This document shows, piece after piece, positions 32,786 through 42,431 of a stretch of DNA of 45,373 nt. The stretch comes from an uncultured Pirellulaceae bacterium (lineage in GTDB: Bacteria > Planctomycetota > Planctomycetia > Pirellulales > Pirellulaceae), in contig CALDHM010000018.1 of the NCBI GenBank assembly GCA_937941455.1, forward strand, positions 1-45,373, given 5' to 3'. Each line of letters opens with the position of its first letter. Within the stretch, counting starts at the first letter, position 1. The notes below the pieces were generated by a model that was not told the DNA's origin, ran no database searches, and saw only the letters and a list, made by a program, of their open reading frames with translations. The position numbers and the translations under genes were made by a program.

Positions 32786-34366
32786 ATGAGAACCGAGCGA
32801 TATGTTCTGATTGTCCAGTGGTTCATCATCATATCTCTAGGCGGTTTTTCCCGGCTTGCTGCGGCGATCGACGTTCTCGTGGTTTGCCCGCCGCAACTTC
32901 AAGCGGCTGCACAGCAATGGATTGCCTATCGCGAGTCCCAAGGTTTTCAGGTTGCCGTCATCTCGCCCCCGGCAACTGCTGAAGAGCTGCGCGAACAGGT
33001 CCGCGAAATCGCGCGGCGTCAACCCTTGCGGTATCTGGTGTTGATCGGCGATGCCGGAGCGGGGCCGGAGCGCGTCCCTACCGGGTCGCGGGCAAGCGTC
33101 GTCAATCGCCATTTCGGCAGCGAACCTGAGATCGCCAGTGATAACTTCTTCGCGGATTTGGATAACGACCATTTGCCTGATCTGGCGATAGGGCGAATGA
33201 CCGTCGATAGTGACGACGATCTGAGTATGCTCCTCGAACGCATCAAAAATTTTGAACGCGTCGATGTCCAGCAAGAGTGGCGGCGAAGAATCAATGCGAT
33301 TGCCGGTGTCGGCGGGTTCGATCCTTTGCTCGATCGTGTCCTCGAGCAAGCGACGCGGCGAATCATCCAGAGCCATATCCCGGAAGCGTATCCGTTTTCA
33401 ATGACTTTCGGCAGCTGGTCTAGTCCCTACTGTCCTGCGCCGGAACGATTTTCCGAGACGGCTATCGACAAATTCAACGAAGGTTGTTTGTTTTGGGTCT
33501 ACGTCGGACATGGACATCGTCATGGCTTGGATCGCGTATTGACCCCCAAAGGCCGTTATGAAATCGCCGATAACAGTTCCGCGAATCTGTTTCGCGCGGA
33601 GACTGGCAGCCCGATCGTTCTGCTGCTGTGCTGTTACGCCGCGGCATTCGATGATCCGCGTGATTGCCTCGCCGAAGAATTGTTGCGGCAACCGCGAGGG
33701 CCGGTGGCCGTGCTGGGCGGTACTCGAGTGACGATGCCCTACGCGATGAGTCTGCTCAGCTTGGAGATGATGCAGGAATTGTTCGATGGCCCTTCCAAGA
33801 CGCTCGGCGAGATCTTCCAATTGGCCAAGCGGCGGATGATCATTCCCGAGGATCAGGCTCCCGAATTCGGTTCCACTCGCCGGGATATCGTAGAGCTGGC
33901 GAAGTTGCTTAGCCCGCGTCGCGATCTCCTGGATGAGGAACTCATCGAGCATCTCTATTTGTATCACTTGCTTGGCGATCCGCTGTTACAATTATTGCGG
34001 CCGACTCCGCTGCGCATCGTTTCGCAACTTTCGCCGATGGACCCGCGGTTCGTCAATGTCGAATGCGACGTGGGCTTCGATGGGGAATTGACTATCGAGA
34101 TTTGTTATCCCCGACATCGCTTTCGCAGTCGGCCGATCTTCCGAGACGAATCACGTTTGACAGCGGACAATAATGACTGGCTCCACCGGGATTATTTGCA
34201 GCACCAAAACCTGGTCTGCACCAAGGTGACTCTCCCAGTGCAATACGGACGGTTTTCGACCACAATTGAGCTGCCCGAGTTTGCCAAGGGGGCGTTGACC
34301 GTCCGCGCGTTTTTGACGTCGCCGCGAGGGCATGCCATTGGGGCCGATGCCGTGGTCGTCGAGTGA
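32786..34366 (+). CDS. Exported peptidase, C25 (gingipain-like) family
   Basis: 526 residues with a signal peptide (about 1-27). The core has strand-rich alternation: IDVLVVCPPQLQAAAQQWI, LRYLVLIGDA, then DNFFADLDNDHLPDLAIGRM, typical of C25 domains. The candidate catalytic pair is His242 in VYVGHGHRHG and Cys282/283 in IVLLLCCYAAAFDD. A C-terminal beta domain (about 425-526) ends the protein. Gingipains cleave after Arg/Lys; specificity here cannot be read. The Asp-rich DNDHLPD loop could bind calcium. It probably works outside the cytoplasm. Confidence 0.85.
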   Translation: MRTERYVLIVQWFIIISLGGFSRLAAAIDVLVVCPPQLQAAAQQWIAYRESQGFQVAVISPPATAEELREQVREIARRQPLRYLVLIGDAGAGPERVPTGSRASVVNRHFGSEPEIASDNFFADLDNDHLPDLAIGRMTVDSDDDLSMLLERIKNFERVDVQQEWRRRINAIAGVGGFDPLLDRVLEQATRRIIQSHIPEAYPFSMTFGSWSSPYCPAPERFSETAIDKFNEGCLFWVYVGHGHRHGLDRVLTPKGRYEIADNSSANLFRAETGSPIVLLLCCYAAAFDDPRDCLAEELLRQPRGPVAVLGGTRVTMPYAMSLLSLEMMQELFDGPSKTLGEIFQLAKRRMIIPEDQAPEFGSTRRDIVELAKLLSPRRDLLDEELIEHLYLYHLLGDPLLQLLRPTPLRIVSQLSPMDPRFVNVECDVGFDGELTIEICYPRHRFRSRPIFRDESRLTADNNDWLHRDYLQHQNLVCTKVTLPVQYGRFSTTIELPEFAKGALTVRAFLTSPRGHAIGADAVVVE

Positions 34367-34696
34367 TCGAACAGCGGTGACCGAGCAACGTCGATAATGG
34401 TCGGCGGAATCGTCCGCACTGCGATTCAGATCTGCTCGGCGAGCCGTCAACTCGCTAAAATTTCGGCGATAGTTTTCAAGGTTGCAGGCTAAGAGCGAAT
34501 GACCTTGGCTCCCCGCGTGGTAACGGCGGTGAAGACGATGGGAACGGGATTCGTGGCGTTGTGGCTTGCCGATGGTCTGACTTGCTCCCAGAAATAGGTC
34601 CCACGAAGACCGCGTGGAGGAAACTGACTTGCAAATCTCGTTGAATGTTAGAAGGCTAAAGGATTTTCTTAATCGATTGGACGGGATGACCACGAC
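34367..34696. other. Intergenic gap, nothing recognised
   Basis: Frames on the minus strand across 34151-34693 are shadows or chance. No terminator with a T-run was found, and no repeat. Confidence 0.4.
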
Positions 34697-35356
34697 ATGA
34701 ATGCCCTCTTGCCATTTTTGATCACCGCGGGGATTTTTTTGGTCGTCGTGATTATCGCTTGGTATGCCAGCGTTCTGGAAAAACGGCGGACCGAGGCTTT
34801 CAAGCAGTTTGCCGACGAGGTAGGGCTAGAATTCGTACCGGTCGACTCAACCCGTTTGCGTTCGATCCGATCCCAGTTTTCCTTGTTCTCTCGGGGGAGT
34901 GTCCAAGTCATCAAAAATGTGATCGTCGGCGATTCTGGCGAGGTGGAAATTGCGAGCTTCGACTTTCACTATGAATCAGGGACAGGCAAAAACAAAACAA
35001 CCAGCAAACAAACAGTCGCGGTCATCAATTCGAAGCAATTGAAATTGCCGGAATTTCAACTTCGCCCAGAATCGATCTTGGACAAGGTCGGTGCCTTTTT
35101 GGGAATGGCCGACATTAATTTCGATAACCATCCGCAGTTTTCCGCAGCTTTTGTACTCCAAGGACCGGATGTCGAAGCCATCCGTAAATTGTTCACAGCG
35201 AAAATCCTCGACTTCTTCGTGAGCCGCCCCGGGATTCATGTCGAAGGGGGGCCTGCCGGGCTGCTGATCTATCGAAAAACCCTGCGGACACCTGAAGAAA
35301 TTCGCGCCGTACTGGCCGAGGCGTACGAAATCTTCGGGCTCTTTGTCGACCGGTAA
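34697..35356 (+). CDS. Single-pass membrane protein, function unknown (DUF3137-like tail)
   Basis: 219 residues: one N-terminal membrane segment (about 6-26), then a soluble cytoplasmic or periplasmic domain. The pattern EKRRTEAFKQFADEVGLEF is common in small membrane proteins that resemble DUF3137, but the match is loose. A beta-rich middle (VQVIKNVIVGDSGEVEIASFDFHYE) and a C-terminal helix follow. It converges on the next gene with 17 bases between stops. Confidence 0.6.
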   Translation: MNALLPFLITAGIFLVVVIIAWYASVLEKRRTEAFKQFADEVGLEFVPVDSTRLRSIRSQFSLFSRGSVQVIKNVIVGDSGEVEIASFDFHYESGTGKNKTTSKQTVAVINSKQLKLPEFQLRPESILDKVGAFLGMADINFDNHPQFSAAFVLQGPDVEAIRKLFTAKILDFFVSRPGIHVEGGPAGLLIYRKTLRTPEEIRAVLAEAYEIFGLFVDR

Positions 35357-35373
35357 GCCGCCGGACGGAGTCG

Positions 35374-35877
35374 TTAATTCGACGAAGTTGGTGGGGGGGG
35401 CTTGACTTCGGCGGGCTGGTCTTCGCTTGCGCTAGGGGCCGACTCGATTTGCCGCAGCTGCTTGCGGGCTTCATGCAGCTCGAGTGCCTTGCGGACCATT
35501 TCCTGCTTCGCGCGGTCGTCCACGGTTGAAAATTCATGCAGCCAGACCGACAAAAAGTCCAGCAAGCCCAATCCGAGCATCACGAAGAGCAACAGGCACA
35601 TCACCACCGTGAGGATCACGAAGGTGCGCGGCTCGTGTACCCAACTGAGTGCCGCCATAATAGCCCCAAGGGCAGACAGCAGCGAGCCGACCAAGGCGCG
35701 TCGACGAAATTTCTTCAGTTCGAATTTCAGATTTCGTAGCTTGCGTTCATGCTTCAGTACCGCCACCCAGTCGCGGCGATGGGTGTACATCAGCAGCAAA
35801 CCAGCGGCGAACAAAGCAGCACCGAACAGCAGCAAAACGCTCTGCCGATCGATTGCTTGCCCGAGGCTTAGGGCCAT
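35374..35877 (-). CDS. Membrane protein, function unknown
   Basis: 168 residues from ATG 35877, which overlaps the stop of the upstream M28 peptidase as TGATG, so translation is coupled. Longer in-frame starts lie inside the peptidase gene and are unlikely. Three hydrophobic segments (about 12-33, 62-82 and 88-115) separated by a basic loop (HRRDWVAVLKHERKLRNLKFELKKF). The C-terminus is a charged helix and ends in a proline-rich tail. It may assist the peptidase; nothing else suggests a role. Confidence 0.65.
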   Translation of the reverse strand: MALSLGQAIDRQSVLLLFGAALFAAGLLLMYTHRRDWVAVLKHERKLRNLKFELKKFRRRALVGSLLSALGAIMAALSWVHEPRTFVILTVVMCLLLFVMLGLGLLDFLSVWLHEFSTVDDRAKQEMVRKALELHEARKQLRQIESAPSASEDQPAEVKPPPPTSSN

Positions 35878-36914
35878 CAATTCATTTTTTGCAGCTGGCG
35901 CAGCCATTCGACCAACACTCTCCCCACCTTCTCCAGCGATTCCGCCGAGCAATTATCGGGAATATCTTTTTCGGTATGCCAATAAATATTTCCGACCTTC
36001 GTGTTGGGGTAATCGAAATCGATGATGTCGCAGGTCGGAATTTGCGCAATCGAGTTCAGCGGCAAGTGATCGTCCCGGATGTGGTGGCGTTGTTCGGCTA
36101 TGAACTCTTTGACGCCGAGTTCAGCGGCCACTCCCCAAATGCTCCGGCAGAGTTTGGGGGCATACTGTAGACTGTTCCCCTCGTAAAACAATTCGAGTTC
36201 CTGGTCGCCGATCATATCGACAATGATGCCATACGCATATTTGCCATTCCAACGATTCTTCGCGTATTCGGTGGCGAAGTGCGTTGAGCCCAGAAACATC
36301 GGATCGATTCCGGTGCGCCAGACGAACTCTTCGCCATCGAAAAAAACCAGATCAATGCCATACTTGCCGTCGAGCGAACCGAGATGTTTACCCAGCTCGA
36401 AGAAAAAGCCGACCCCGCTCGCGCCGTCATTGGCCCCCAGAAATAGGCCTTGAGGGTTTTGAGGATCCCGGTCAGGAAAGGGACGCGTGTCGTAGTGGCA
36501 ACCGATCAGCAAGCGGCGTTTGCGTTCGGGGTGGAACCGCACGATCATGTTTTTAAGTTGGACCTGGCGGTTAGGCTCCAAGGGATGTGCGACCAAAAAA
36601 TCTTGCTCGATGATTTTCGCTCCCCATTCCGTGAAGTGATCGCGAATCATCTGTTGTTGCTGAAGCATGGCCTGCGACGTACTCACGCGAGGGCCCAAGT
36701 TGCAGACTGCCTTGAGGATGCTGTAGGCATAGGTGCCATCGAAGGTCGAAAGTGGCGACGACACATCCGCGTCTACTTGTTTTCGGCCAGAGTTTGCGAG
36801 CGGCCGTTCTGCTGTCGCTGCGGAATCCTGAGCCTGGGCTGAGACCGTCCCACCCAAGAATACTGTGACCGTTGCAATCCAAAACACAAAAACCGACATG
36901 CTGATTACCTGCAT
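35877..36914 (-). CDS. Exported M28 peptidase, glutaminyl-peptide cyclotransferase-like
   Basis: 345 residues from ATG 36914; an ATG at 36899 and a GTG at 36932 are also possible. A signal peptide ends near VSAQA. The M28 zinc ligands are visible: GCHYDTRP, GANDGASGVG, FFDGEE, VDMIGD and a final YWHTEKD. Spacing and the WHTEKDIPD end resemble bacterial and animal glutaminyl cyclases, which form N-terminal pyroglutamate, rather than aminopeptidases; this choice is uncertain. It is the first gene of a two-gene coupled unit with a membrane protein. Confidence 0.85.
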   Translation of the reverse strand: MQVISMSVFVFWIATVTVFLGGTVSAQAQDSAATAERPLANSGRKQVDADVSSPLSTFDGTYAYSILKAVCNLGPRVSTSQAMLQQQQMIRDHFTEWGAKIIEQDFLVAHPLEPNRQVQLKNMIVRFHPERKRRLLIGCHYDTRPFPDRDPQNPQGLFLGANDGASGVGFFFELGKHLGSLDGKYGIDLVFFDGEEFVWRTGIDPMFLGSTHFATEYAKNRWNGKYAYGIIVDMIGDQELELFYEGNSLQYAPKLCRSIWGVAAELGVKEFIAEQRHHIRDDHLPLNSIAQIPTCDIIDFDYPNTKVGNIYWHTEKDIPDNCSAESLEKVGRVLVEWLRQLQKMN

Positions 36915-37156
36915 TTCTCTGGGCGGGTCCACTCCGTTTTCATCATTCTAGTGGTTTGCGGTCCCCGCGGGCGTGGGGGCAGTCGACAGGAACAGTAAAA
37001 ATAATAGTGAAAAGCACTCCTGTCCGATCTCGGCCCGTATTCCAGAACGGCCAATTCGCACGTTGTTGCGGGCCCATTTTTCTATTGCTCGTTTCCGAGA
37101 AATTCCCCTAAAATATGCCGTCCGTTTTGGTTCGAGGGCTGCAAGGAGGTTCGCCA

Positions 37157-37780
37157 ATGCTCAATGTCGATGAAATCGTCAATTTGCATGAGTCTATGGT
37201 TGTTGCGTGGCACCAGCAGTCACCGGACCCATCGAAGTGCCGGGAAGTACCCGAAGATTTTTTAGACATCGTACGCATTCAGCATGCCTACAACTTTTTA
37301 CTTTGGCATGAAGAGGATAAAGCGCGGAAACCGAATGCGAGCGATCAAGAAATCGCACAAGTCAAACGGGCCATCGACCGGCTGAACCAACTCCGCAACG
37401 ATTGGATCGAAAAGTTGGATGATCGCCTGCAATCGCACCTCGAAGAGCAGGGAGTACGGCTCAAGAAGATGGCTATCAAGTGCACCGAGACGCCCGGCTC
37501 GGCCATCGATCGGCTGTCGATCATGGCGTTGCGATTGTATCATTTGCAAGAAGAACTCATGCGGCGAGACGTCGACCAAGGCCACAAGGCCAAGGTCAGG
37601 GACCGATTCGATCTCTGCCTGCAACAACAGGCACATCTGGCTGAAGCCCTTGAATTGCTGTGGAAGGGGATCGAAACTGGAAGTATCCAACATCGGGCCG
37701 TCCGCCAATTGAAAATGTATAATGACCCCACGTTGAACCCCGAGATCTACAAGCGCGGTCAGGATCAGCGGGCCGCTTGA
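37157..37780 (+). CDS. DUF4254 family protein
   Basis: 207 residues from ATG 37157, which has AAGGAGG seven bases upstream; an ATG at 37115 is in frame but lacks this. All-helical. Family pattern is strong: HAYNFLLWHEEDKARKPNASDQEIAQVKRAIDRLNQLRNDWIEKLDD and TETPGSAIDRLSIMALRLYHLQEE. DUF4254 has no firm activity; genes of this family often lie near envelope-glycan genes. It is 55 bases ahead of the EEP-domain membrane protein on the same strand. Confidence 0.85.
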   Translation: MLNVDEIVNLHESMVVAWHQQSPDPSKCREVPEDFLDIVRIQHAYNFLLWHEEDKARKPNASDQEIAQVKRAIDRLNQLRNDWIEKLDDRLQSHLEEQGVRLKKMAIKCTETPGSAIDRLSIMALRLYHLQEELMRRDVDQGHKAKVRDRFDLCLQQQAHLAEALELLWKGIETGSIQHRAVRQLKMYNDPTLNPEIYKRGQDQRAA

Positions 37781-37835
37781 GATCGCCGTCATGATGCTGG
37801 CTATCGGCACGATTTGAGGAACAGAAATACCCGTA

Positions 37836-38888
37836 ATGTCCAGCGAGGATGATTTCCAAGGCGTTCGCAGGGGTCGCCAGGTTCGCTCGTTGAGCGTGTC
37901 CTGTCTCGTGACCCTGGGTTGGACGTTGACCTTCTTGATGCTGTTTTCGTGGGCCGGCCGCTGGGTTTTCGCTGCAGAACTGCTGTCGAGTGTGCAACTG
38001 CAAATGGGACTGGTCGGTATCGGCCTGGCGGCTCTGTTATTCGCCTGCCGGATCCCGCGAGTCGCGACCGGGCTCTTGCTCGTCTCACTGGCGACGCTCG
38101 CCAATCCGCTCGAGGTTTACTGGCGTCGGCCAGCTGCCGCCGAAAGTAGCCGCGACCGGTTGCGGGTGATGGCATTCAATATCTTGGTGGTCAATCGACA
38201 AAATTCGCAGATCAAACTGACGATCGAAAAGGCGCAGGCCGACGTCGTGTTGTTGGTCGAGTACGCTCCATGGCATGAGGAGTTGCTTGATGATTTGCGC
38301 GATACTTTCCCCTACCAATTAAAGGAGCCGCGAAATTATGGCTACGGCTTGGCGATTCTCAGTCGTTACCCGATCGTCGATCACGAAATCGACCATTTGA
38401 TCCTCAAGCCGGACGATCTCCCCGTGGCATTGCATCACAGCTGGAAGGAGGATCCGTATATTTTGGCGACAGTGGAATGGAACGGTAGGAAGCTGCAAAT
38501 CATGGGGGTTCATCTGTTCAATCCCACGAGTTTCTCTCAATTCCTCCGCCGCACGCAACAGTTCGACCGGTTGACTGAAATCGTGAAGGCACAGACCGAG
38601 CACCCCCTCATCCTGATGGGGGATTTCAATTGCGTCCCGTGGTCGCCGTTTTTTCGCGATTTTTTGCGGGCGACCGGCCTATCGGATTCGCGCAATGGCT
38701 TCGGCTACCAGGGTTCGTGGCCGACGGGGGGGGATCTGGTGAGCATTCCCATCGACCACATTCTCGTCTCGCGGGATCTGTCCGTGCAACACCGGCAAGT
38801 GTTGCCTGTTGCTGGTTCGGATCACTATCCCGTGATCTGCGACTTGTCGATTCTCAATGACGAAACGGTGGAAAGTAGAATCCCTTAA
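37836..38888 (+). CDS. Membrane-anchored endonuclease/exonuclease/phosphatase (EEP) domain protein
   Basis: 350 residues. About three hydrophobic segments fill residues 15-95. The catalytic domain begins near LRVMAFNILVVNR and has VLLVEYAPWHEELL, LMGDFNCVPWSPF and a final IDHILVSRD ... SDHYPVICDL, so the metal-binding Asn, Glu, Asp/Asn and Asp-His pairs of the EEP fold are in place. The domain probably faces the outside. Related proteins with N-terminal membrane spans are phosphodiesterases or nucleases; the substrate is not evident. Its stop overlaps the end of the next, converging gene by four bases. Confidence 0.88.
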   Translation: MSSEDDFQGVRRGRQVRSLSVSCLVTLGWTLTFLMLFSWAGRWVFAAELLSSVQLQMGLVGIGLAALLFACRIPRVATGLLLVSLATLANPLEVYWRRPAAAESSRDRLRVMAFNILVVNRQNSQIKLTIEKAQADVVLLVEYAPWHEELLDDLRDTFPYQLKEPRNYGYGLAILSRYPIVDHEIDHLILKPDDLPVALHHSWKEDPYILATVEWNGRKLQIMGVHLFNPTSFSQFLRRTQQFDRLTEIVKAQTEHPLILMGDFNCVPWSPFFRDFLRATGLSDSRNGFGYQGSWPTGGDLVSIPIDHILVSRDLSVQHRQVLPVAGSDHYPVICDLSILNDETVESRIP

Positions 38889-39754
38889 GGCTCTAGTTCG
38901 TCGTAGTCCATTTTGAAGAACTGATCGATGAACGTGAAATCGCCAGTTTTCAGGCCTTGAGTGAACCAGCGTGTTCGCTGTTCGGATGTGCCGTGCGTGT
39001 ACTCGCGAGGATCGGCGTAACGACCCGCCTTTTGCATGAGCGTGTCATCTCCAATGGCCTGGGTCGCCTTGATCGCCTGAACGATATCCTTTTGTTCCAA
39101 GATTTCGTACTGGCGATGAGCGTGATGGGCCCAGACTCCGGCCATATAGTCAGCCTGGAGCTCGAGCCGGACCAGGGCCTGGTTCGCGGCGATCTTGTTG
39201 CCCCGCTGCCGGACCTTTTCGAACAAATCGGTATAGCCCAGCAGTTTCTGTACATGGTGGGAAATCTCATGAGCGATCACGTAAGCTTGGGGAAATTCTC
39301 CCGGAGCGCCGTGCCCCCGCGCGAGTTCATCGAAAAACGAGGGCGGGATGTAGACCTTTTCATCTCCCGGGCAGTAAAACGGTCCCATCTGCGGGCTTGC
39401 CGGTCCGCATCCGGTTTGTAACGGGCTGTCGAAAATGACAAGTTCCGGTGGTTGATAGCGTCCGTTGGTGTGTTTCTTGAACTGGTCGGTCCACACATCT
39501 TCGGTGCTGGCCAAGATGACGGAAATAAACTTGCGGGTTCCGTCATCAGGCGGTGGGCGCTCTCCGCGGGTTTGCGTTGCGGGTGCTTGGACTTGTTGCT
39601 GCAAGAGGCGGGCAAAATTTTGATCCCCCGTGAACAAGAAGAGAAGCAAAAGAATTACAACGCCGATGCCTCCCCCCCCGGCAACCAACGTTCCGGGACT
39701 CATGCCGCGACGGTCCTTGACGTTTCCACTTTCCCTCATCCCATCCAGTTTCAT
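38885..39754 (-). CDS. Neutral zinc metallopeptidase, YpfJ family
   Basis: 289 residues with one N-terminal membrane span (about 25-42) and a Gln/Pro linker. The zinc motif is HEISHH (His162, Glu163, His166), and the downstream LELQADYMAGVWAHHA supplies the third ligand region. FYCPGDEKVYIPPSFFDEL and GDDTLMQKAGRYADPREYTHGTSEQRTRWF are characteristic of this family. GGGGAG lies about six bases upstream of the ATG at 39754. Substrate unknown. It converges with and overlaps the EEP gene by four bases. Confidence 0.93.
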   Translation of the reverse strand: MKLDGMRESGNVKDRRGMSPGTLVAGGGGIGVVILLLLFLFTGDQNFARLLQQQVQAPATQTRGERPPPDDGTRKFISVILASTEDVWTDQFKKHTNGRYQPPELVIFDSPLQTGCGPASPQMGPFYCPGDEKVYIPPSFFDELARGHGAPGEFPQAYVIAHEISHHVQKLLGYTDLFEKVRQRGNKIAANQALVRLELQADYMAGVWAHHAHRQYEILEQKDIVQAIKATQAIGDDTLMQKAGRYADPREYTHGTSEQRTRWFTQGLKTGDFTFIDQFFKMDYDELEP

Positions 39755-40093
39755 ATTCGCTCCCCAACGTGGTTGTTAAATCGATTTTTGGTATCAGGGC
39801 AACTCCAACGATCCAGCAATTAAACAAGTCGGTTCGGTCACAACTACTCGCCGCCGCGCACCCCGCATTTGCTGGAACACGGATCTATTTTGGGAATCAC
39901 CTGTCGGCTAGGCAAGGTGCAAGTTTCCAAAAAGCCGAAGTAAAGGGGGCGGTAAGCTAAAAATTCTGGCTTCTGCTTGCGACAGAACTGCACCGACAGG
40001 AATTCGGGGAGGCGATTGAGACTCAATGCGATTAGTCGAACGTCGATCGCAACGGAATTTCGGCCAAAACCGCAGAATACGCGGACTTCCTTG
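39755..40093. other. Intergenic gap, nothing recognised
   Basis: It holds the upstream region of the metallopeptidase gene and the downstream side of the EVE gene. No hairpin with a T-run, and no repeat. Confidence 0.4.
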
Positions 40094-40558
40094 TCAATCC
40101 TTCACCATCGCCATGATGATTGCAAACTGCCGATTTGTCACTGGTTGCACCGAAAGGCGCGATCCCTTGCGGAGCAACTCCATCCCCTGCAAACCCTTAG
40201 TTTCTCGAAGTTCATCCAGCGTGATCTTGGCAGGGAACTTTCGTTTCAGCTTGATATCCACCACGTACCAACGCGGGTTGCCGGGTTTGGAATGCTCGTC
40301 ATAGTAAGGGCTGCGGGGATCGAACGCCGTAGGGTCAGGGTAACCCTCGCGCACGACCTCAGCCAGGCCGACGATACCCGGTGGCTCGTCATTGCTGTGA
40401 TAGATGAAACACAAGTCGCCTCGTTTGAGTTGATCCCGCAGAAAATTTCGGGCTTGGTAATTGCGGACGCCGTCCCAAAACGTAGTCTGCTGTTTAGCTC
40501 GGGCCAAATCGTCAATCGAAAACGTCTCAGGCTCCGTTTTCAGTAGCCAATACTTCAT
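40094..40558 (-). CDS. EVE domain protein
   Basis: 154 residues, one EVE domain. The opening KYWLLKTEPETFSIDDLARA, then WDGVRNYQARNFLRDQLKRGDLCFIYHSN and GIVGLAEVVREGYPDPTAFD are diagnostic. EVE belongs to the PUA/YTH-like fold that holds modified nucleotides, often a flipped modified base. It is a solitary form with no fused nuclease. Twelve bases separate it from the floA stop, so the two are co-transcribed. The target modification is unknown. Confidence 0.93.
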   Translation of the reverse strand: MKYWLLKTEPETFSIDDLARAKQQTTFWDGVRNYQARNFLRDQLKRGDLCFIYHSNDEPPGIVGLAEVVREGYPDPTAFDPRSPYYDEHSKPGNPRWYVVDIKLKRKFPAKITLDELRETKGLQGMELLRKGSRLSVQPVTNRQFAIIMAMVKD

Positions 40559-40570
40559 GCGGCGGTCAAT

Positions 40571-41581
40571 TTACACAGACAGGAATCCCTTGCGGAAGGC
40601 CTCGGCCATGGCCAGGGGAACCTCCGCTTCGGCCATCACCAGGCGTGCCCGGTTCTCCGCGACCTGCGCCTTCATCTCTTGCTCGGTGGCGATCGCCTCG
40701 GCGCGGCGACTCTCCGCCCGAGCACGGGCCACGCGGGTATCTGCCTCGGCCTGATCCGCCTGCAGGCGGGCCCCGATGTTCTCTCCCACCGCGATATCGG
40801 CAATGTCGATCGAGACGATTTCGAAGGCGGTATGCGCGTCGAGGCCGCGAGCCAACACCGCCTTGGAAATGCGGTCGGGATGCTCCAGCACCTCTTGATG
40901 CTGCGCCGAAGAACCGATCGACGACACAATGCTTTCGCCGACGCGAGCGATGATCGTCTCCTCGGTAGCGCCGCCGATCAATTGTTCGAGGTTCGTGCGC
41001 ACGGTCACCCGCGCGCGAATCTTCAGTTCAACCCCGTCACGGGCGATCGCACTCAGAAAATTTTTGCCGCTTCGTTGCGGGTCGGGGCAGTCGATGACCT
41101 TGGGGTAAACGCTCGTCTTCACCGCATCCAGCACATCGCGTCCGGCCAGATCGATGGCGGCCGCGCGATCGAAGTCGAGATCGATGTCGGCCCGCTGGGC
41201 GGCAATGATCGCGTTGACAACGCGAATGACATCGCCACCCGCGAGATAATGCGCCTCAAGTCGTTGGGTGCTGATTCCCGTTTTGCGATTGATATCCAGC
41301 CCTGCCTGTGCGGCCATGATTTTGGCGTTGACGATGAGTTGCGGTCGCACTTGGCGGAACTGCATGCCGATCAAGCTGGCGAGGCTCACGTCGGCGCTCG
41401 ATGTAAACGCCTGCAACCAAAGATTGCCGTAGGCGGCGATGGCTGCCAGGAAGGCTAACCCCAACCCGACCCCGATCACAATCAAAATGCCGTACACGAT
41501 CCATTGCCAAGGGATGTCGTTTTGTTGAGCCAAGAAGTTCGCGGCCGTTAGCAGCGTTTGCGAGAACAGGATTTCGTTCAT
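40571..41581 (-). CDS. floA: Flotillin-like protein FloA (YqfA type)
   Basis: 336 residues from ATG 41581; the longer frame from 41695 adds non-matching sequence. One hydrophobic segment (about 27-50), then the long SPFH-like core: [66 protein letters not shown], and [32 protein letters not shown]. The C-terminus is an Ala/Glu-rich helix ([17 protein letters not shown]) for oligomerisation. FloA forms membrane microdomains that organise signalling and secretion proteins. It heads a two-gene unit with the EVE gene. Confidence 0.95.
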   Translation of the reverse strand: MNEILFSQTLLTAANFLAQQNDIPWQWIVYGILIVIGVGLGLAFLAAIAAYGNLWLQAFTSSADVSLASLIGMQFRQVRPQLIVNAKIMAAQAGLDINRKTGISTQRLEAHYLAGGDVIRVVNAIIAAQRADIDLDFDRAAAIDLAGRDVLDAVKTSVYPKVIDCPDPQRSGKNFLSAIARDGVELKIRARVTVRTNLEQLIGGATEETIIARVGESIVSSIGSSAQHQEVLEHPDRISKAVLARGLDAHTAFEIVSIDIADIAVGENIGARLQADQAEADTRVARARAESRRAEAIATEQEMKAQVAENRARLVMAEAEVPLAMAEAFRKGFLSV

Positions 41582-41924
41582 GAGGTTACAACTCGGCGTA
41601 AATGATCCAGAAACTAACACCCAACCAAATTTTAATTCATTTCTTGTGAACCTGCAGCATTGGTTCGAACAGCTGCGAGAATGATCCCCAGCCACTGTAG
41701 CTACCGATCGGCGCGATTGCGGCGAGTCGCGATGAGGCGGTTCGTGCTCTTGTGGCGGAGCCTGGACAAATCATCGCTAAATTGTAAGCCTTCGAAAATC
41801 GCGGTGACAGTAGCCGAGAATGCCGAGAATGCTGAATCGGGGCACGCCGCGATCGTCGCGAAGAGAGATTCTGAGGCGGCAGCGGAGGTTTCTACCCACG
41901 GCCAAAATGTTAAACGAGCATAGA

Positions 41925-42024
41925 GGCTTTGTCCCAAAGCGATTAGGCGGTACGCGTTAGCATCCGTTTTTTGCGAGAACCGCGGACTAGCGTCCTGCGG
42001 CTGCGGGGGGTTGGCACAAAGCCC
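41925..42024. mobile_element. 100-bp element with terminal inverted repeats (copy B, best preserved)
   Basis: It starts GGCTTTGTCCC and ends GGCACAAAGCCC, so the ends are inverted repeats of about eleven bases. The interior holds a second palindrome CCGCGGACTAGCGTCCTGCGG-like (written in part: GGACTAGCGTCC). It aligns along its full length with copy A (23338-23437), also exactly 100 bp. It lies in the 850-bp gap between floA and the S9 peptidase. Confidence 0.8.
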
Positions 42025-42075
42025 GGGTTTTGCAGGAGTTTGCCGTCGCTGCCAAGCGTTGAATCTCCTAACGCC

Positions 42076-42116
42076 GGAGATTTCGCCGCTTAACTGGAGA
42101 TTTTCGCCGCTTAATT
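42076..42116. repeat. Short tandem repeat, two 20-21-bp units
   Basis: GGAGATTTCGCCGCTTAACT (42076-42095) is followed by GGAGATTTTCGCCGCTTAAT (42096-42115), one indel and one substitution apart. It lies 52 bases after copy B of the palindromic element. The rest of 41582-42431 holds no confident gene; a 31-codon frame at 42228-42323 (MHKLTPYEQDPN...) may be decayed coding sequence. Confidence 0.8.
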
Positions 42117-42431
42117 GGACCACGCCTTACCGGGAAGCTTATTTTTCCGGGGAGGTGACGCCACAGTCGACACCGTGCCTGACAACAAGCCTGCGAAGGA
42201 TTTTGCTATCTCGTTGTCTTGGGCTTTATGCACAAGCTCACGCCGTATGAACAAGATCCCAACACGTTGCGGGAAATTCGGCGAATCGTTTTGCCGATAG
42301 CGGTCTGCAAGGCTTGGCATTAAAATCGGCGGATTCAGTGAAACTCGGCGGGACCACCGCAGGTAACAACGACAGTCGTTGCCACGTTCCCCGATGTTTG
42401 GGAATTTGTTCCTTTATCGAATAGCAAGTTT

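Noticed and set aside
42228-42323. 31-codon frame MHKLTPYEQDPNTLREIRR...
   Set aside because: Text looks protein-like but is short with no domain; may be decayed sequence, noted in the repeat entry.
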